64,000 bases of DNA, taken from contig JAFGAL010000001.1 in assembly GCA_016933695.1 (NCBI GenBank), positions 1 to 64,000 on the forward strand, given 5' to 3'. The translations under genes and the position numbers were made by a program. Position 1 is the stretch's first letter. Each line of letters starts with the position of its first letter. This document shows positions 44,238 through 52,838 of this stretch, piece after piece. A model generated the notes under the pieces. The model did no database searches. It was not told the DNA's origin and saw only the letters and a program-made list of their open reading frames with translations. The stretch is from Candidatus Zixiibacteriota bacterium. Lineage in GTDB: Bacteria; Zixibacteria; MSB-5A5; GN15; PGXB01.

Positions 44238-44266
44238 AAAATACGCGCGGCGGACTAGTTTGTCAA
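44238..44266 (-). promoter_or_regulatory. promoter of the DUF4388 operon
   Basis: On the minus strand TTGACA (44266-44261), 17-base spacer, TATTTT (44243-44238). The predicted start lies about 19 bases before the ATG at 44212, leaving room for AGGAG. Confidence 0.65.
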
Positions 44267-44281
44267 ACGCTGTTTTTCCGG

Positions 44282-44301
44282 TAATGCCTACACAGGCATT
44301 A
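44282..44301 (-). terminator. possible terminator after acr3
   Basis: TAATGCC/GGCATTA, a perfect 7-bp stem with 6-base loop, 34 bases beyond the acr3 stop. No proper T-run follows, so function is doubtful. Confidence 0.35.
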
Positions 44302-44335
44302 AATGCAGAAAAATTTAATGTAGTGCAACAAAAAA

Positions 44336-45520
44336 TTATGCCGGGAACCATGATTTTGTGCGGAGGCAAAGCCGCACCAGCAGCAACATCACCGGAACTT
44401 CAATCAAAACGCCGACCACAGTCGCAAGCGCCGCCCCGGATGATATCCCGAACAGCATGGTGGCAGTGGCAATGGCAACTTCAAAATGATTCGATGCGCC
44501 GATCATGGCGGTCGGGGCGGCATCGCGATACGATAATCGAAACACCCGGGCCAACGCATACGTAAGGGCAAAGATTAAAACGGTTTGTAAAAAGAGCGGG
44601 ACGGCAATCCAGAGAATGGTCAGGGGATTGGCGACAATGACATCACCCTTGAACGAAAACAGCAGAATTAGCGTGATCAGCAGGGCGATAACGGTAATCG
44701 GCGTCAGGACATGCAGAAACGTATTCGTGAACCAGTCTTCTCCCCTGGCGGCGACAATCCAGCGACGGGTCAGATATCCGGCCATCAGCGGCAGGGCCAC
44801 ATACACACCAATCGACAATAACAGGGCCTGCCACGGTACGGGCAATCGTCCCACACCCAGGAGAATGCCACCCAGCGGGCCGTACAAGAACAACATGGTC
44901 AGCGAATTGATCGCCACCATCATCAGCGTATGACCGTCATTTCCCCGCGCCAAATACCCCCAGACCAGCACCATTGCCGTGCAGGGTGCAATCCCCAGCA
45001 GGATATTACCGGCCAGATAACTTCGCCACAACGGCACTTCCAGCATTTTCACTCCGTCCACCAGAACGACCGTTCCCACGCCGTGTTCGGCACCGATCGG
45101 CAAATCGAGCCCCAGCGGCAGTTTCACGAAGTCGACCGCGTCGGGGCCGATGAAGCCATAAAAAACCGTCCCCAGGAAAAAGACCGAGATCGCAAACATC
45201 GTGAACGGTTTGATCGCCCAGTTGACGATAAGTGTCAGTGAGACCGGACGAAGACTTTTTCCGGCTTGAACCACTTCGCTGAAATCGATTTTAACCATGA
45301 TCGGGTACATCATGAAAAACAGGCAAATCGCAATCGGAATCGATATCACGGGGGCATTCCCGACATCGACCGTCAGGTTATCCAGCCAGGTTGCGATTCC
45401 AGGCGCAACCCGTCCCAGACCGATGCCCGCCATGATGCACAGGATTACCCAGAGACTCAAATATCGTTCGAAAAAGCCCAGACCGCGGCTTTCTTTGGTG
45501 ATACATGCTTTGGTCGCCAT
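44336..45520 (-). CDS. acr3: ACR3-family arsenite efflux transporter
   Basis: 394 residues with ten hydrophobic segments ([40 protein letters not shown] with the conserved Cys essential for arsenite in ACR3). Extrudes As(III) across the inner membrane using the proton-motive force. It starts two bases after the arsC stop, so arsC-acr3 is one unit. No arsR regulator is in the window. Confidence 0.96.
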   Translation of the reverse strand: MATKACITKESRGLGFFERYLSLWVILCIMAGIGLGRVAPGIATWLDNLTVDVGNAPVISIPIAICLFFMMYPIMVKIDFSEVVQAGKSLRPVSLTLIVNWAIKPFTMFAISVFFLGTVFYGFIGPDAVDFVKLPLGLDLPIGAEHGVGTVVLVDGVKMLEVPLWRSYLAGNILLGIAPCTAMVLVWGYLARGNDGHTLMMVAINSLTMLFLYGPLGGILLGVGRLPVPWQALLLSIGVYVALPLMAGYLTRRWIVAARGEDWFTNTFLHVLTPITVIALLITLILLFSFKGDVIVANPLTILWIAVPLFLQTVLIFALTYALARVFRLSYRDAAPTAMIGASNHFEVAIATATMLFGISSGAALATVVGVLIEVPVMLLLVRLCLRTKSWFPA

Positions 45521-45522
45521 GA

Positions 45523-45981
45523 TTATTTTTTTTTCTGCGACATGGTCAGAAATTCCGGCAGGGTTTCGACAAAGGCTTTGATTTCGTCGCGGACGCGCCG
45601 GTAATGCCCGAGCGCTTCCTCTTCGGAGGACGCCCCGGCGGCAAGTCTCGGGGGATCATCGAAACCGGCATGAATGATTTTGGCCGATCCGGGAAAGACC
45701 GGGCAATGCTCGGAGGCGTGATCGCAGACGGTGATGACATAATCGAAAGCGACGCCTTGCAGTTCATTGACATGCTTGGACACGTGCCAGGAAATATCCA
45801 CGCCCGCTTCGGCCATGACTTTGACCGCAAACGGATTGAGGCCATGCGTCTCAATTCCGGCGGAGTACGGCTGAATGACCGCGGCTTTCAACTGCCTGGC
45901 CCAGCCCTCGGCCATCTGCGACCGGCAGGAATTGCCGGTGCAGAGAAAAAGAACTTTGAGTTTGTTGTTTTGCTCTGACAT
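45523..45981 (-). CDS. arsC: arsenate reductase, thioredoxin-coupled type
   Basis: 152 residues from the ATG at 45981 ([19 protein letters not shown]); the frame is open further upstream but runs into lptC. Low-molecular-weight phosphatase loop C-x5-R at residues 14-20 (CTGNSCR), and two further cysteines in [10 protein letters not shown] align with the resolving pair of the S. aureus pI258 enzyme. Reduces arsenate to arsenite for export by Acr3. The start has no Shine-Dalgarno sequence; TATAGT lies close upstream. Confidence 0.95.
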   Translation of the reverse strand: MSEQNNKLKVLFLCTGNSCRSQMAEGWARQLKAAVIQPYSAGIETHGLNPFAVKVMAEAGVDISWHVSKHVNELQGVAFDYVITVCDHASEHCPVFPGSAKIIHAGFDDPPRLAAGASSEEEALGHYRRVRDEIKAFVETLPEFLTMSQKKK

Positions 45982-46045
45982 AACAACTATAACGAAATAA
46001 AACGGATTTCGAATGGCATTAAAATACACTGTCCGCAATAGGCCG

Positions 46046-46618
46046 CTATTTGATAATACCGTCGGTGTTTTGCATGACGCCGGAGGACTGGCGTTTGATT
46101 TTCCAGTGATTGAGATTTTTATCCGCCTCGAAACCGTACCCGCGCAGGGTGTCCCCTCCCGGTTGCACAAAGGTTACGAAGCTGTCGGTTTCAACCCGGT
46201 TTTTCGGCGAGTTCCACAGCAGGTGTTGCGTGATCAGGCTGGTCCCGTCGTGGGTGTCGACATACACATTGCCGAAGACCTCGATCATTTGCACCTGTTC
46301 GCGCACCAGCCCGCTGTCGGCGACCAGATGCGACATCTCCTTGCCGAGGGAATCATAAAAATACACATCGAGATTCCACGCCAGGGTGGAATCGAGCTTT
46401 TCATACTTCTCCATGAAATCGGCCTTAACATCGGTGGTTTTGGACGGGCCGCTGTATAGTGAGATCCGGGCGTCGCGCAGTTCCTGATCGGGACGCAGTT
46501 CGGCTTCGACGGTTTCACCGGCATCGGTTACGCCGGGCGCCTTGATTTCTTTTTTCTCGCCGCAGCCGGTCACCAGCGTTAATGCGAGCAGAAGGAATGG
46601 TAGTATTATTCGATTCAT
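46046..46618 (-). CDS. lptC: LPS export protein LptC-like lipoprotein
   Basis: 190 residues with lipobox LVTGC (Cys19). The body is an LptC/OstA-like beta-jellyroll (YSGPSKTTDVKADFMEKYEK; VQMIEVFGNVYVDTHDGTSL), part of the periplasmic bridge carrying LPS from LptFG to LptA. LptC is normally a bitopic membrane protein; a lipidated form is seen in several phyla. GGGGAAA precedes the ATG. It closes the Kdo/lipid A operon, 64 bases before arsC. Confidence 0.88.
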   Translation of the reverse strand: MNRIILPFLLLALTLVTGCGEKKEIKAPGVTDAGETVEAELRPDQELRDARISLYSGPSKTTDVKADFMEKYEKLDSTLAWNLDVYFYDSLGKEMSHLVADSGLVREQVQMIEVFGNVYVDTHDGTSLITQHLLWNSPKNRVETDSFVTFVQPGGDTLRGYGFEADKNLNHWKIKRQSSGVMQNTDGIIK

Positions 46619-46633
46619 GGCTGTTTCCCCTGT

Positions 46634-47542
46634 TTATGGTATCGACACTTCCGGTCGATTATGCCAGCGATTGTGAATCCAAATCCACTGGTCTTTGTAG
46701 TCGGTTATGATTTCCTCGAGTGCGTGTGTGCATTTTTTGGTCATCTCGTACGCGTCGCGGTCGATATCGCCGGTGCGCTCAATCGTGATTTCCGGCTTTA
46801 CGACGATTTTATACCGCGAACCGTTGCGCACGCAGGCCACCGGGACAAAGCCCGCCCCGGTTTTCAATCCCAAAACCGACTGCCCGACCGGCGTGTGCGA
46901 GAGCCGTCCGAACGCCGGCACGAACACGCTCCGCACGCGGAACGAATCGGTATCGATCAGCACGCCGAGGATGTAGCCGTCCTTGAGCACCTGCACGATT
47001 TTCCGCACCGAGTCTTTGGTGTCGATATTGATCATTCCCAGCGATTCCCGATAGTCCACCAGCAGATGATTAAGGCGAGAGTCGTACATCTCCCGTCCGA
47101 TCACCGCCACTTTGTACTTTGATTTAACGAACCAGGCGGCGAGAAGTTCAAAGTTTCCGATATGCCCGGTGATGCCGAGGACGCCCTTGCCGCGATTGTA
47201 TACCCGCTCGATATGTTCCAATCCCTCGACATCGATGAGGTTTTTGATTTCGGAATCATAGTGCTTTTTGGTACGAAGTATATCGACGGCGTTCCGACCG
47301 AAATTGGCAAAGAGATTGCGCACGATGGTCTTTCGCTGAGCGTCGGTAAGCCGGTCGCCATAGGCCAGTTTGAGATTTCGGCGGGCTTTGAGACGGTCTT
47401 TTATCAGGATGGCATGGGCGGCCTGCCCCAGTATTGCCCCGAGAAATACCGCCAGTGAACGCGGCATGACATTGACAACGCCGATCAGCAGAAGGGCACA
47501 GCGATAGACCAGGGTTCGTTTTGTCGATTTTGCGACATTCAC
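46634..47542 (-). CDS. lpxL: lipid A biosynthesis acyltransferase (LpxL/HtrB family)
   Basis: 302 residues. One N-terminal hydrophobic segment (about 11-32), then the acyltransferase motif H-x4-E at His127-Glu132 (HIGNFE). Attaches a secondary acyl chain to lipid A, or a related phospholipid, at the inner membrane. Start appears to be GTG at 47542; no good ribosome binding site is seen. It follows kdsD by six bases. Confidence 0.9.
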   Translation of the reverse strand: MNVAKSTKRTLVYRCALLLIGVVNVMPRSLAVFLGAILGQAAHAILIKDRLKARRNLKLAYGDRLTDAQRKTIVRNLFANFGRNAVDILRTKKHYDSEIKNLIDVEGLEHIERVYNRGKGVLGITGHIGNFELLAAWFVKSKYKVAVIGREMYDSRLNHLLVDYRESLGMINIDTKDSVRKIVQVLKDGYILGVLIDTDSFRVRSVFVPAFGRLSHTPVGQSVLGLKTGAGFVPVACVRNGSRYKIVVKPEITIERTGDIDRDAYEMTKKCTHALEEIITDYKDQWIWIHNRWHNRPEVSIP

Positions 47543-47548
47543 GGGAAT

Positions 47549-48508
47549 TTATACCAGTTTCGACTTGAGGATATCGTGCAGGTGAATGATGCCGACCGGA
47601 CGGTGGTCCTTATCGACCACCGGAAGCACGGTAATGGAATGCCTTTCCATGATGGCCAGCGCCTTGTCGAGGATATCGCCGGGTTTGATGGTTTTGGGAT
47701 CGACAACCATCGCCTCGCCGACCGTGCGTTCGAAAAAGCGCTCATCACGCTGGGCCAGACGGCGCAGATCACCATCGGTGAAAATCCCGGTCAGACGGCC
47801 ATCGCCGTTGACCACGATCGTACATCCCAGGCGTTTGCCGGTCATTTCGAGTATCGTGTCGCGCATATTGGTGTCCGGTTTGACCAGCGGGATTTCGGAA
47901 TTGACATGCATCAATTCCTCGACATGCATCAGCAGTCGCCGTCCCAGCGATCCACCGGGGTGTAAATAGGCGAAATCCTCCGGCGAGAAGTGGCGTTCGG
48001 TCAGCAGGGCCACCGCGAGGGCATCGCCCATCACCATGGCGGCGGTCGATGACGAGGTCGGCACCAGATTGTTGGGGCAGGCCTCGGCGCTGACGGAGCA
48101 GTCGAGGACGATATCGCATCGGGCGGCCAGCGGCGAATCGACCTGTCCGGTGAGCAGAATGGTTTTTACGCCCAGACGTTTGACCGCAGGCAGAATCTGA
48201 TGCAGTTCGTCAGTGGCGCCGGATTTGGAAACCGCGATCAGGATATCATTGGAGCGCACCAGCCCGAGATCGCCATGGACGCCCTCGGCGGCATGCAGAA
48301 AAAACGAGGCAGTGCCGGTCGACGACAGTGTTGCGGCGATTTTTTTACCGATCAGCCCCGATTTGCCGAGACCGGTGATAATCACCCGTCCCTTGCAGGC
48401 GAGAATCATCTCGACCGCTTTGGTGAAGTTGTCATCGAGACGCTCGGCCATAGCGGCGAGTGCGTCGTTCTCCTTGCGGATAACCTCTTTACCGGTTTCC
48501 AGAATCAT
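47549..48508 (-). CDS. kdsD: arabinose-5-phosphate isomerase
   Basis: 319 residues, KpsF/GutQ family. An SIS sugar isomerase domain (VIITGLGKSGLIGKKIAATL; VPTSSSTAAMVMGDALAVAL) is followed by two CBS domains. Converts ribulose-5-P to arabinose-5-P, the first dedicated step to Kdo. Sits between kdsC and lpxL on one transcript. Confidence 0.96.
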   Translation of the reverse strand: MILETGKEVIRKENDALAAMAERLDDNFTKAVEMILACKGRVIITGLGKSGLIGKKIAATLSSTGTASFFLHAAEGVHGDLGLVRSNDILIAVSKSGATDELHQILPAVKRLGVKTILLTGQVDSPLAARCDIVLDCSVSAEACPNNLVPTSSSTAAMVMGDALAVALLTERHFSPEDFAYLHPGGSLGRRLLMHVEELMHVNSEIPLVKPDTNMRDTILEMTGKRLGCTIVVNGDGRLTGIFTDGDLRRLAQRDERFFERTVGEAMVVDPKTIKPGDILDKALAIMERHSITVLPVVDKDHRPVGIIHLHDILKSKLV

Positions 48509-48516
48509 AATACAAC

Positions 48517-49068
48517 CTATCGCAAAAACGAAGCGGGGTCAAGCCCCCGGCTGGTGAAATACGCCATGACCACTTCCTTGACCGCGCCCGTTCCCCCCCT
48601 GGCTTTGGTGACATAGTCGACAACGTCAATCAGTTCCGGGGCGGCATCGGCAACCGCGATCGATAGTCCGACTTCTTTAGCCAGACCGATATCGAGAATT
48701 TCATTGCCGACAAAGGCAACCTCATCATGGCTGATGTTCAGTTTTTTCAGCAATGGGGCGACCTGTTTGCGTTTATCGAGCATCTGTTGCAGGACATGTG
48801 TGATGCCGAGGTCTTTCATCCGGGTGGTGGTGGCATCGGAATGCCGTCCGGAAACGATCACCACTTCCAGCCCGGCCCGCATCGCCAGCACCATAAACAG
48901 GCCGTCGGAAATATGAAACTGCTTCATCTCAAAACCGTCGGGGCCGAAATATATCCGGTCGTCGGTGAGCACACCATCGACATCGAGCGCCAGCAATTTG
49001 ATTGTCCTGAAACGATTGACCAGTTGTCGACGGGTCAGATGTTTTTTCGTCATTTTCGATTTTGTCAT
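48517..49068 (-). CDS. kdsC: Kdo-8-phosphate phosphatase
   Basis: 183 residues from the ATG at 49068, five bases after the kdsA stop; a second ATG at 49053 is possible. HAD motif I LDVDGVLTDD, motif II VSGRHSDATT, motif IV VGNEILDIGLAKEVGLSIAV (usual GDDINDL is replaced by GNEILDI, conserving the terminal Asp). No cap domain, as in KdsC. Releases Kdo from Kdo-8-P. Confidence 0.95.
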   Translation of the reverse strand: MTKSKMTKKHLTRRQLVNRFRTIKLLALDVDGVLTDDRIYFGPDGFEMKQFHISDGLFMVLAMRAGLEVVIVSGRHSDATTTRMKDLGITHVLQQMLDKRKQVAPLLKKLNISHDEVAFVGNEILDIGLAKEVGLSIAVADAAPELIDVVDYVTKARGGTGAVKEVVMAYFTSRGLDPASFLR

Positions 49069-49073
49069 CGGTA

Positions 49074-49868
49074 TCAGGCCTGCATGCTTTGTCTGATGTT
49101 CATTACCTGGGTTATCAAATCGTCCATTTGCGACAGCGGAATCATGGAACCGGCATCGCACAGCGCCGACGGCGGATCCGGGTGCGTTTCGATAAACAAT
49201 CCGTTTACGCCCACCGCCACGCCCGCGCGCGCCATGGGGATCGCGAATTCAGGCTGTCCGCCGGAACAGGTTCCCGCGCCGCCGGGAAGTTGCAGAGAGT
49301 GGGTGACATCGTACACCAGAGGATAACCGAACTGTTTCATGATGATAAACGACCGGAAATCCACCACGAGATTGTGATAGCCGAACGACGCGCCGCGTTC
49401 GGTGAGAATGACCTTGTCCGTTCCGGCCTTGTCGGCGATTTTATCCATGTCTTCCGGCGCGATAAACTGTCCCTTCTTGATATTCACCCATTTGCCGGTT
49501 GCTCCGGCCTGCCGGACCAGTTCGGTTTGACGGCAGAGAAAGGCGGGAATTTGTATAACATCGACCACGTCGGCAGTGGCGGAGATTTCGGCGGTTTCGT
49601 GCACGTCGGTCAACAGCGGTAAATCAAATCGTTTTTTCACGTCGGCAAGAACGTTCAGGCCGAATTCCATGCCGTGTCCGGAAAACGAATCGGCTGACAG
49701 ACGGTTGGCCTTGGTGTACGACGATTTGAAGATCACTGGAAGATCATGCTTAAGGCTCAACTCGGCAAGGTTCTCGGCAACCGTGAAACAAACTGTTTCA
49801 GACTCGATCGCGCATGGCCCGGCGATCAGAAACAGTCGTGAACCTCGGATGATATCATCAATGCGCAT
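49074..49868 (-). CDS. kdsA: Kdo-8-phosphate synthase
   Basis: 264 residues, TIM barrel. FLIAGPCAIESE, FKSSYTKANRLS, and VTHSLQLPGGAGTCSGGQ match KdsA. Condenses arabinose-5-P and PEP. The metal-type choice (Cys near residue 13 versus Asn) is GPCAIES, suggesting the metal-dependent class. Co-transcribed with kdsC and kdsD. Confidence 0.97.
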   Translation of the reverse strand: MRIDDIIRGSRLFLIAGPCAIESETVCFTVAENLAELSLKHDLPVIFKSSYTKANRLSADSFSGHGMEFGLNVLADVKKRFDLPLLTDVHETAEISATADVVDVIQIPAFLCRQTELVRQAGATGKWVNIKKGQFIAPEDMDKIADKAGTDKVILTERGASFGYHNLVVDFRSFIIMKQFGYPLVYDVTHSLQLPGGAGTCSGGQPEFAIPMARAGVAVGVNGLFIETHPDPPSALCDAGSMIPLSQMDDLITQVMNIRQSMQA

Positions 49869-49883
49869 GGCGTAGTCGCACCT

Positions 49884-50246
49884 CTATTGTTTGCGGTAAT
49901 ACCAGGTGATTTTGTCACCATCGGTGGTGATATATTTGTCACAGGCGACTTGGGCGATGGAATCATTGATTGTGTACACCCACCAGTATCCTCCGTCGTT
50001 CGCAACCGAATCAACCGCATTGACAAAGGCCCCCATGGCACTTTCGGTATACTCGACAGAGACGGAGTCACGCGTGATCTCCAGCACCGTTTTACCGTCG
50101 ACGCCCGCCAGTTCGATAGTCAGGCTGTCGATATATGCGGGCGTTTCGGTTGACGGCGTTTTGGCGTCCTGTTGTTTGCCGCAGGATATCATCAGCACCG
50201 AAACGACAAGTGCAATCAACAGCATTGTATTACAGGTCGGTTTCAT
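49884..50246 (-). CDS. DUF4430-like lipoprotein
   Basis: 120 residues from the ATG at 50246; an upstream in-frame ATG lies before the GGGGAG site. Lipobox LMISC (Cys22). The C-terminal half (GGYWWVYTINDSIAQVACDK; GDKITWYYRK) matches the pattern of DUF4430, a small domain shared with transcobalamin-like proteins. It is the first gene of the Kdo/lipid A operon, 15 bases before kdsA. No LPS role is known to me. Confidence 0.78.
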   Translation of the reverse strand: MKPTCNTMLLIALVVSVLMISCGKQQDAKTPSTETPAYIDSLTIELAGVDGKTVLEITRDSVSVEYTESAMGAFVNAVDSVANDGGYWWVYTINDSIAQVACDKYITTDGDKITWYYRKQ

Positions 50247-50278
50247 TATCCTGTCTCCCCGGTAAATCAATCGGCGCT

Positions 50279-50307
50279 AAGATATGGCATTACGGACGGA
50301 AAGTCAA
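50279..50307 (-). promoter_or_regulatory. promoter of the Kdo/lipid A operon
   Basis: On the minus strand TTGACT (50307-50302), 17-base spacer, TATCTT (50284-50279). Expected start lies about 26 bases before the ATG at 50246, and GGGGAG is in between. Confidence 0.6.
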
Positions 50308-50508
50308 AGGGCAGATTGCCACGATCCATTATCTTCTCGGCAGGCAACGGGTTGTATTGACAAAATCATCTCCGTTTCGGTAGTCGGCGTCCGGTCGATA
50401 CCGGTAAGTCTCAGGGCAATACCCGCTTGGGGTGAAACAATCACATCTGAAAATCGTAAACATTCACAAACGCGAAAATAAACACCATAACATATACGGG
50501 TGGAACAG

Positions 50509-51597
50509 ATGGTAAAGAAAATCCTCTTTATCGGCTTCATTGTCGTTCTTGTCGGCGGAGTTCTCTTCTTCGCCATTAACGGTTCAGCACAAAAAGACGA
50601 ATCCTTCCAGACATTCGAAGTGAAAAAAGGATCAATTGTCGAGAAGGCACTGGCGGTGGGTCAAATCGAACCCAGAAAAGAGATCTCGGTGAAATCGAAA
50701 ATCTCCGGTATCGTGAAAAGGATCCATGTCGAAATCGGCGACATCGTGAAAATCGGTGATCCGCTGATCGATGTCGAACCCGATCCGACGCCGATCGAGT
50801 ATGCCGAGGCACGGCGCCAGGTGGAGATTTACCAGGTGGCGTTCGACAACGCCGAGCGGGAGTATAAACGAGCCAGGACGCTACGCGAGAAGGAGTTGAT
50901 CTCCAATCAGGACACGGAATCCAAACAGGCCGCGTTTGACGAGGCGTCGCTACGCCTGAAACTGGCAAAAGAGAAGCTGTCTTTGATCGAATCCGGCCAG
51001 ACCGAGATTGCCGATCTCAAGGTTGACAATACGATTCGTTCCACGGTTACGGGGATGGTGTTATCACGACTGGTCAACGAGGGCGATCCCGTGGTGCCGC
51101 TGACATCGTACCAGGCCGGCACGGAACTGATGACACTGGCCTATATGGATGATCTGGTTTTCATGGGGACGGTCGATGAGATCGACGTCGGCAAACTGCA
51201 TGTCAGCATGCCGGCGGAGATCAAAGTCGGGGCATTGCCCAAGGACACGGTAACCGGCAGGGTCGACAAGATATCGCCGAAAGCCCGTCAGGATCAGGGA
51301 TCGACGGTGTTCGACGTGGAGATATCACTGACCGACATGGGAACGAATCTTCTGCGCGCGGGCTATTCCGCCAACGCGGACATTATCATCAAAAAGAAAG
51401 AAGACATCCTGATTATCCAGGAACGACTGGTGGAATTCGTCGAGGACACGGCATTTGTCGAAACACAGGATACCCTGGGTGTCGTCAGCAAAATACCGAT
51501 TGAAGTCGGGTTGTCCAACGGCATCGATATCGAGGTCACATCGGGTCTGTCGGAAGGCGACCAGATTATCGAACGTCCGCCCCGGGAGATTCAATAG
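50509..51597 (+). CDS. MacA/HlyD-type periplasmic adaptor
   Basis: 362 residues. One N-terminal membrane anchor (about 5-25), then a biotinyl-lipoyl-like domain split by a helical hairpin (KSKISGIVKRIHVEIGDIVK ... VTGMVLSRLVNEGDPVV) and beta-barrel domains. Links inner-membrane ABC permeases to the cell exterior. Start is the ATG at 50509 with GGTGG upstream. Directly followed by two permeases and an ATPase. Confidence 0.94.
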   Translation: MVKKILFIGFIVVLVGGVLFFAINGSAQKDESFQTFEVKKGSIVEKALAVGQIEPRKEISVKSKISGIVKRIHVEIGDIVKIGDPLIDVEPDPTPIEYAEARRQVEIYQVAFDNAEREYKRARTLREKELISNQDTESKQAAFDEASLRLKLAKEKLSLIESGQTEIADLKVDNTIRSTVTGMVLSRLVNEGDPVVPLTSYQAGTELMTLAYMDDLVFMGTVDEIDVGKLHVSMPAEIKVGALPKDTVTGRVDKISPKARQDQGSTVFDVEISLTDMGTNLLRAGYSANADIIIKKKEDILIIQERLVEFVEDTAFVETQDTLGVVSKIPIEVGLSNGIDIEVTSGLSEGDQIIERPPREIQ

Positions 51598-51598
51598 C

Positions 51599-52831
51599 AT
51601 GATATCGTTGATGTCGTTCAAACAGTTTTTCCGCGACATCCGCAATCAGAAGATGCGGACGCTGATGACGACGTTCGGCATTCTCTGGGGAACGGTGGCG
51701 ATTATTCTTTTGATGGCGTTCGGTGACGGGATTCGCCAGGAGCAGATCAAGGAGATGCGGGGGCTCGGTGAGGACATCGCCATCATCTGGGGCGGGATGA
51801 CGTCGCGCCCCTGGCAGGGGCTTCCCCGCGGACGGCGGGTGCGCTTCACCGAAGAGGACGTGGCCGCGATGAAAAGCACGATCAAATCGATCGTCCGGAT
51901 CTCGCCGGAATTCACGGGCTGGTCGGTTCGGCTGAAAACCCGGGACGCCGTCAAGCAAACGCGGGTTTCGGGTGTTTGGCCGGAATTCGGCGAAATGCGC
52001 AATATCATCCCCGCACCGGGCGGGCGGTTTATCAACGCGCTCGATATGGCGGAAAAACGGCGGGTGATCTTTCTCGGCGATCGCCGGGCGCGGGAGCTGT
52101 TCGGAACGACAGACGCGGTCGGCAAGACGGTACTGGTCGACAACATTCCGTTCACCGTCATCGGGGTGATGCAATCAAAGGAGCAGAATTCATCGTACGG
52201 CGGGCGTGACGATCGCCAGGGGTACATCCCGACGACGACATTCAAGACCATACGGTCGTATCGCTATCCCAACAATATCATCGTGCAGTCGCCGAATCCG
52301 TATTCCATGGAAGTCATCAAGGATGCCATTAATAGTTACATGTCCAAGAAGTACGCGTATGATCCCGAGGATACCGAAGCACTGTCGATCTGGGACACGA
52401 CCGAGGGATTTCGGTTTATCATGAACTTTTTCCGGGCGTTTACCGCGTTTTTGATCGGGATCGGCTGTATGACCCTGATAACCGGCGGGATCGGTGTGAC
52501 CAATATCATGAACGTGGTCCTGGAGGAACGCACCAAAGAGATCGGTATCAAGATGGCGCTTGGCGCCAAGAAATCGGTAATCATGTTTCAGTTCATGCTG
52601 GAGACCCTCATCCTCACCGCGATCGGCGGTGCGCTGGGGCTCGGGCTGGCGGCGTTGATCATCAAGGTGTTTCCGTCCAGTTTCGAAGATTTCATCGGCC
52701 ATCCGATGATCAATCTCGAGGGGGCGGTTTTCGCGGTGGCGGTTCTTGGCATTGTCGCGCTGGTATCGGGGTATTTTCCGGCCCGTCGTGCGGCAAGTCT
52801 GGAGCCGGTCAAGGCTTTAAAGCTGTTTTGA
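51599..52831 (+). CDS. ABC transporter permease, MacB/FtsX family (1)
   Basis: 410 residues from the ATG at 51599, overlapping nothing but one base from the adaptor stop. Four membrane segments: one N-terminal (RTLMTTFGILWGTVAIILLM) and three C-terminal, with a large periplasmic MacB-PCD domain between. Belongs to mechanotransmission-type ABC exporters. Paralogous to the next gene (shared IWGG-TS near residue 60), so the pair is probably a heterodimer. Confidence 0.93.
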   Translation: MISLMSFKQFFRDIRNQKMRTLMTTFGILWGTVAIILLMAFGDGIRQEQIKEMRGLGEDIAIIWGGMTSRPWQGLPRGRRVRFTEEDVAAMKSTIKSIVRISPEFTGWSVRLKTRDAVKQTRVSGVWPEFGEMRNIIPAPGGRFINALDMAEKRRVIFLGDRRARELFGTTDAVGKTVLVDNIPFTVIGVMQSKEQNSSYGGRDDRQGYIPTTTFKTIRSYRYPNNIIVQSPNPYSMEVIKDAINSYMSKKYAYDPEDTEALSIWDTTEGFRFIMNFFRAFTAFLIGIGCMTLITGGIGVTNIMNVVLEERTKEIGIKMALGAKKSVIMFQFMLETLILTAIGGALGLGLAALIIKVFPSSFEDFIGHPMINLEGAVFAVAVLGIVALVSGYFPARRAASLEPVKALKLF

Positions 52832-52838
52832 GGAACGT

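Noticed and set aside
50357..50362. TTGACA upstream of the adaptor gene
   Set aside because: No acceptable -10 hexamer at 16-18 bases; start would be 120 bases before the gene.
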